This document shows, piece after piece, positions 5,678-7,076 of a stretch of 7,076 bases of DNA (position 1 is the stretch's first letter; the number at the start of each line of letters is the position of its first letter). Both the position numbers and the translations under genes were made by a program. The DNA comes from Planctomycetaceae bacterium. Lineage in GTDB: Bacteria; Planctomycetota; Planctomycetia; Pirellulales; Thermoguttaceae. Under the pieces are notes generated by a model. The model was given only the letters and a program-made list of their open reading frames with translations. It was not told the origin of the DNA and searched no databases. The stretch lies in the NCBI GenBank assembly GCA_003532715.1, contig DOEZ01000731.1:1-7076 (forward strand). The letters are read 5' to 3'.

Positions 5678-7076
5678 ATGATTTCGCGATGGAGTTTGGT
5701 TCTTGCCCTTCTCACCCTCGCTTGCGCGGTTTCGCACGGCGTTGCACGAGCCGACGACGGGGCCGAGGCGGCGTGGCGCCTTGCCGAGCAACGAGGCAAG
5801 CTTCACCGCGACGCATTGCGGCGCGTCGACCGCGTGCTCAATGCCTGGCTCAAGAAGATCGATCCCGAAACCGGACTCGTTCCGCAGCGCTATGACGGAC
5901 CCCCGTTCTGGACCGTCGCCAATTCGGCCGCCGACATCTACTCCTCCTTGGTCCTCGACGCCGCGTTTGTTAACCGTGAAGCGATGGACGGCCCTCTGAA
6001 GCTCGCACTGACGACCGAGCGCGCGCGCGCACAGAGAATCGGGGTTCTGCCCGACGATCTCGACCTCGAGACGTTCACGTTCAGACGCGCCGAGCCGTCA
6101 CTGGAACGTTGCCTGTTTAGCGCATCGGAGTGGTGCCGCGACGGCCTCTTGCGGATCACCGAGATCCTCGGCACCGACAACCCCTGGTTCGAGCGAATGA
6201 CCGAGTTGAGTGACGAGATCATGACACGAGCCGACGTCGAATCGCCGTCGGGCAATCTGCCCGGAAACATCGAGGTATGCGGCAACATGTTGCAGATCTG
6301 TTCGCGTCTGCATGCCATGACGGGCGAGGAGAAATACCGCCAGTGGGCCGAGCGGATCGGAGAGTACTACCTGTTCGAGAACCCGCCGCACAAACTCGCG
6401 ACGCTTCGGCTACGCGACCACGGCGGCGAGATTACGCCGGGTCTGGCCGAGATGTTTGCCATGACGCATCGCGCCGATCCGACCAAGGCGGCGCGTTACG
6501 AGGTGCCGCTTCGCGAGTTGCTCGACCGAGTGATGGAAGTGGGACAAATGCCCGACGGGATGTTTGCGAATATCATCAATCCCCGCGACGGCAAAGTCCT
6601 TAGCGTCGGCTTAAAAAACAAAGAACGCGGAACGAACACCAACTGGGGATACATGTGCAACTCGCACTGCACCTATGACATGGTGACGGGAGGAAACCGC
6701 TACGGAGAACGCATCAAGAAAGCGCTTGCCGCGCTGCCGAAGCACTATTCGGACAATACGCGATTTAAGGAGGATATTTTTTATAATAGCAGCAGTGACT
6801 ACTTCGCCGATTTTCTCGAAAACGCCATGGTCCTGCTAGCACGGTATCCGGTCGATGGCGTCGAGGAGTGGGTCGCGCATACGATTCCCCAGATGTGGGC
6901 GCGGCAACGCGAAGACGGCACGGTTAATCGCCACTACCACGACGGCAGTTTCGGCCGCACTTCGGTGCTGTTCGCCCGGATGTGCTCCCGGGGAGTCCTT
7001 GCCAGTCCGTGGCGCGAGGACATTTGCCTGGGCGCGGCGGAACGCGACGGCGGATTGTGCGTTTGGGTTCGAGCGG
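5678..7076 (+). CDS. Secreted protein of unknown function, possible alpha/alpha-toroid fold (3' partial)
   Basis: I translated this frame from ATG 5678. It is open to the right edge, with 466 codons and no stop, so the C terminus is missing. Residues 1-25 form a Sec signal peptide: ISRW, a hydrophobic core and a likely ARA/DD cleavage at A25. The mature part is mostly helical, with alternating amphipathic helices and short motifs such as YDGPPFWTVANSAADIY (72-88), GNLPGNIEVCGNMLQICSR (192-210), HGGEITPGLAEMFA (248-261), NTNWGYMCNSHCTYDMVTGG (320-339) and REDGTVNRHYHDGSFGRTS (411-429). This helical pattern with conserved Trp, Tyr and acidic residues resembles six-hairpin glycosidase-like toroids, but I do not recognise the family, and catalytic residues cannot be assigned. 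It starts 20 bases after the lipoprotein stop, so the two are probably cotranscribed. ATG 5651 is an alternative start. A periplasmic or extracellular carbohydrate-active role is possible but unproven. Confidence 0.92.
   Translation, partial: MISRWSLVLALLTLACAVSHGVARADDGAEAAWRLAEQRGKLHRDALRRVDRVLNAWLKKIDPETGLVPQRYDGPPFWTVANSAADIYSSLVLDAAFVNREAMDGPLKLALTTERARAQRIGVLPDDLDLETFTFRRAEPSLERCLFSASEWCRDGLLRITEILGTDNPWFERMTELSDEIMTRADVESPSGNLPGNIEVCGNMLQICSRLHAMTGEEKYRQWAERIGEYYLFENPPHKLATLRLRDHGGEITPGLAEMFAMTHRADPTKAARYEVPLRELLDRVMEVGQMPDGMFANIINPRDGKVLSVGLKNKERGTNTNWGYMCNSHCTYDMVTGGNRYGERIKKALAALPKHYSDNTRFKEDIFYNSSSDYFADFLENAMVLLARYPVDGVEEWVAHTIPQMWARQREDGTVNRHYHDGSFGRTSVLFARMCSRGVLASPWREDICLGAAERDGGLCVWVRA

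Noticed and set aside
6019..6028. GC dinucleotide run of 10 bases
   Set aside because: It is short, encodes ordinary residues (Glu-Arg-Ala-Arg-Ala) and is expected in GC-rich coding DNA.
6613..6619. In-frame A AAA AAC slippery heptamer in the large secreted protein gene
   Set aside because: The main frame continues uninterrupted to the window edge. A -1 shift would end after about 20 codons at a TGA near 6675, and no stimulatory structure was identified.

Overview
The window looks like a chromosomal piece of a planctomycete, probably of the Pirellulales or a related group. This is an inference from the gene families: PEP-CTERM proteins built of glycine-rich beta repeats, a dockerin placed directly before a PEP-CTERM anchor, a DUF1559 pseudopilin with the H-X9-DG motif, and a small transthyretin-like lipoprotein. 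The DNA is GC-rich, and all five genes lie on the + strand. No RNA genes, CRISPR arrays, insertion sequences or phage genes were seen.

Positions 1-3973 hold two tandem paralogous genes for large secreted surface proteins. The first is cut by the left edge and ends at 1751; the second is complete (1826-3973). They share about 1.1 kb of strongly similar sequence (1-1148 against 2376-3502), with only 7 mismatches in the first 181 bases and an 80-base exact match. Their 3' ends differ. Copy 1 carries a dockerin (paired calcium-binding loops) before its PEP-CTERM anchor, and copy 2 does not. Both consist of a beta-solenoid-like repeat region, a GSGY-type beta module, one autotransporter-associated beta-strand repeat and a C-terminal sorting signal.

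Positions 3974-4185 form a 212-base intergenic region rich in dyad symmetry. A 17-bp hairpin just after copy 2 probably ends that transcription unit. Two further palindromes precede the next gene.

Positions 4186-7076 look like a second transcription unit: a DUF1559 pseudopilin (4186-5136), a 150-residue lipoprotein (5206-5658), and a large secreted protein with probable alpha/alpha-toroid architecture (5678 to beyond the right edge). The last gene starts 20 bases after the lipoprotein stop. The three products would act at or outside the inner membrane, so the whole window concerns the cell envelope. What substrate or structure the second unit serves cannot be read from the sequence.
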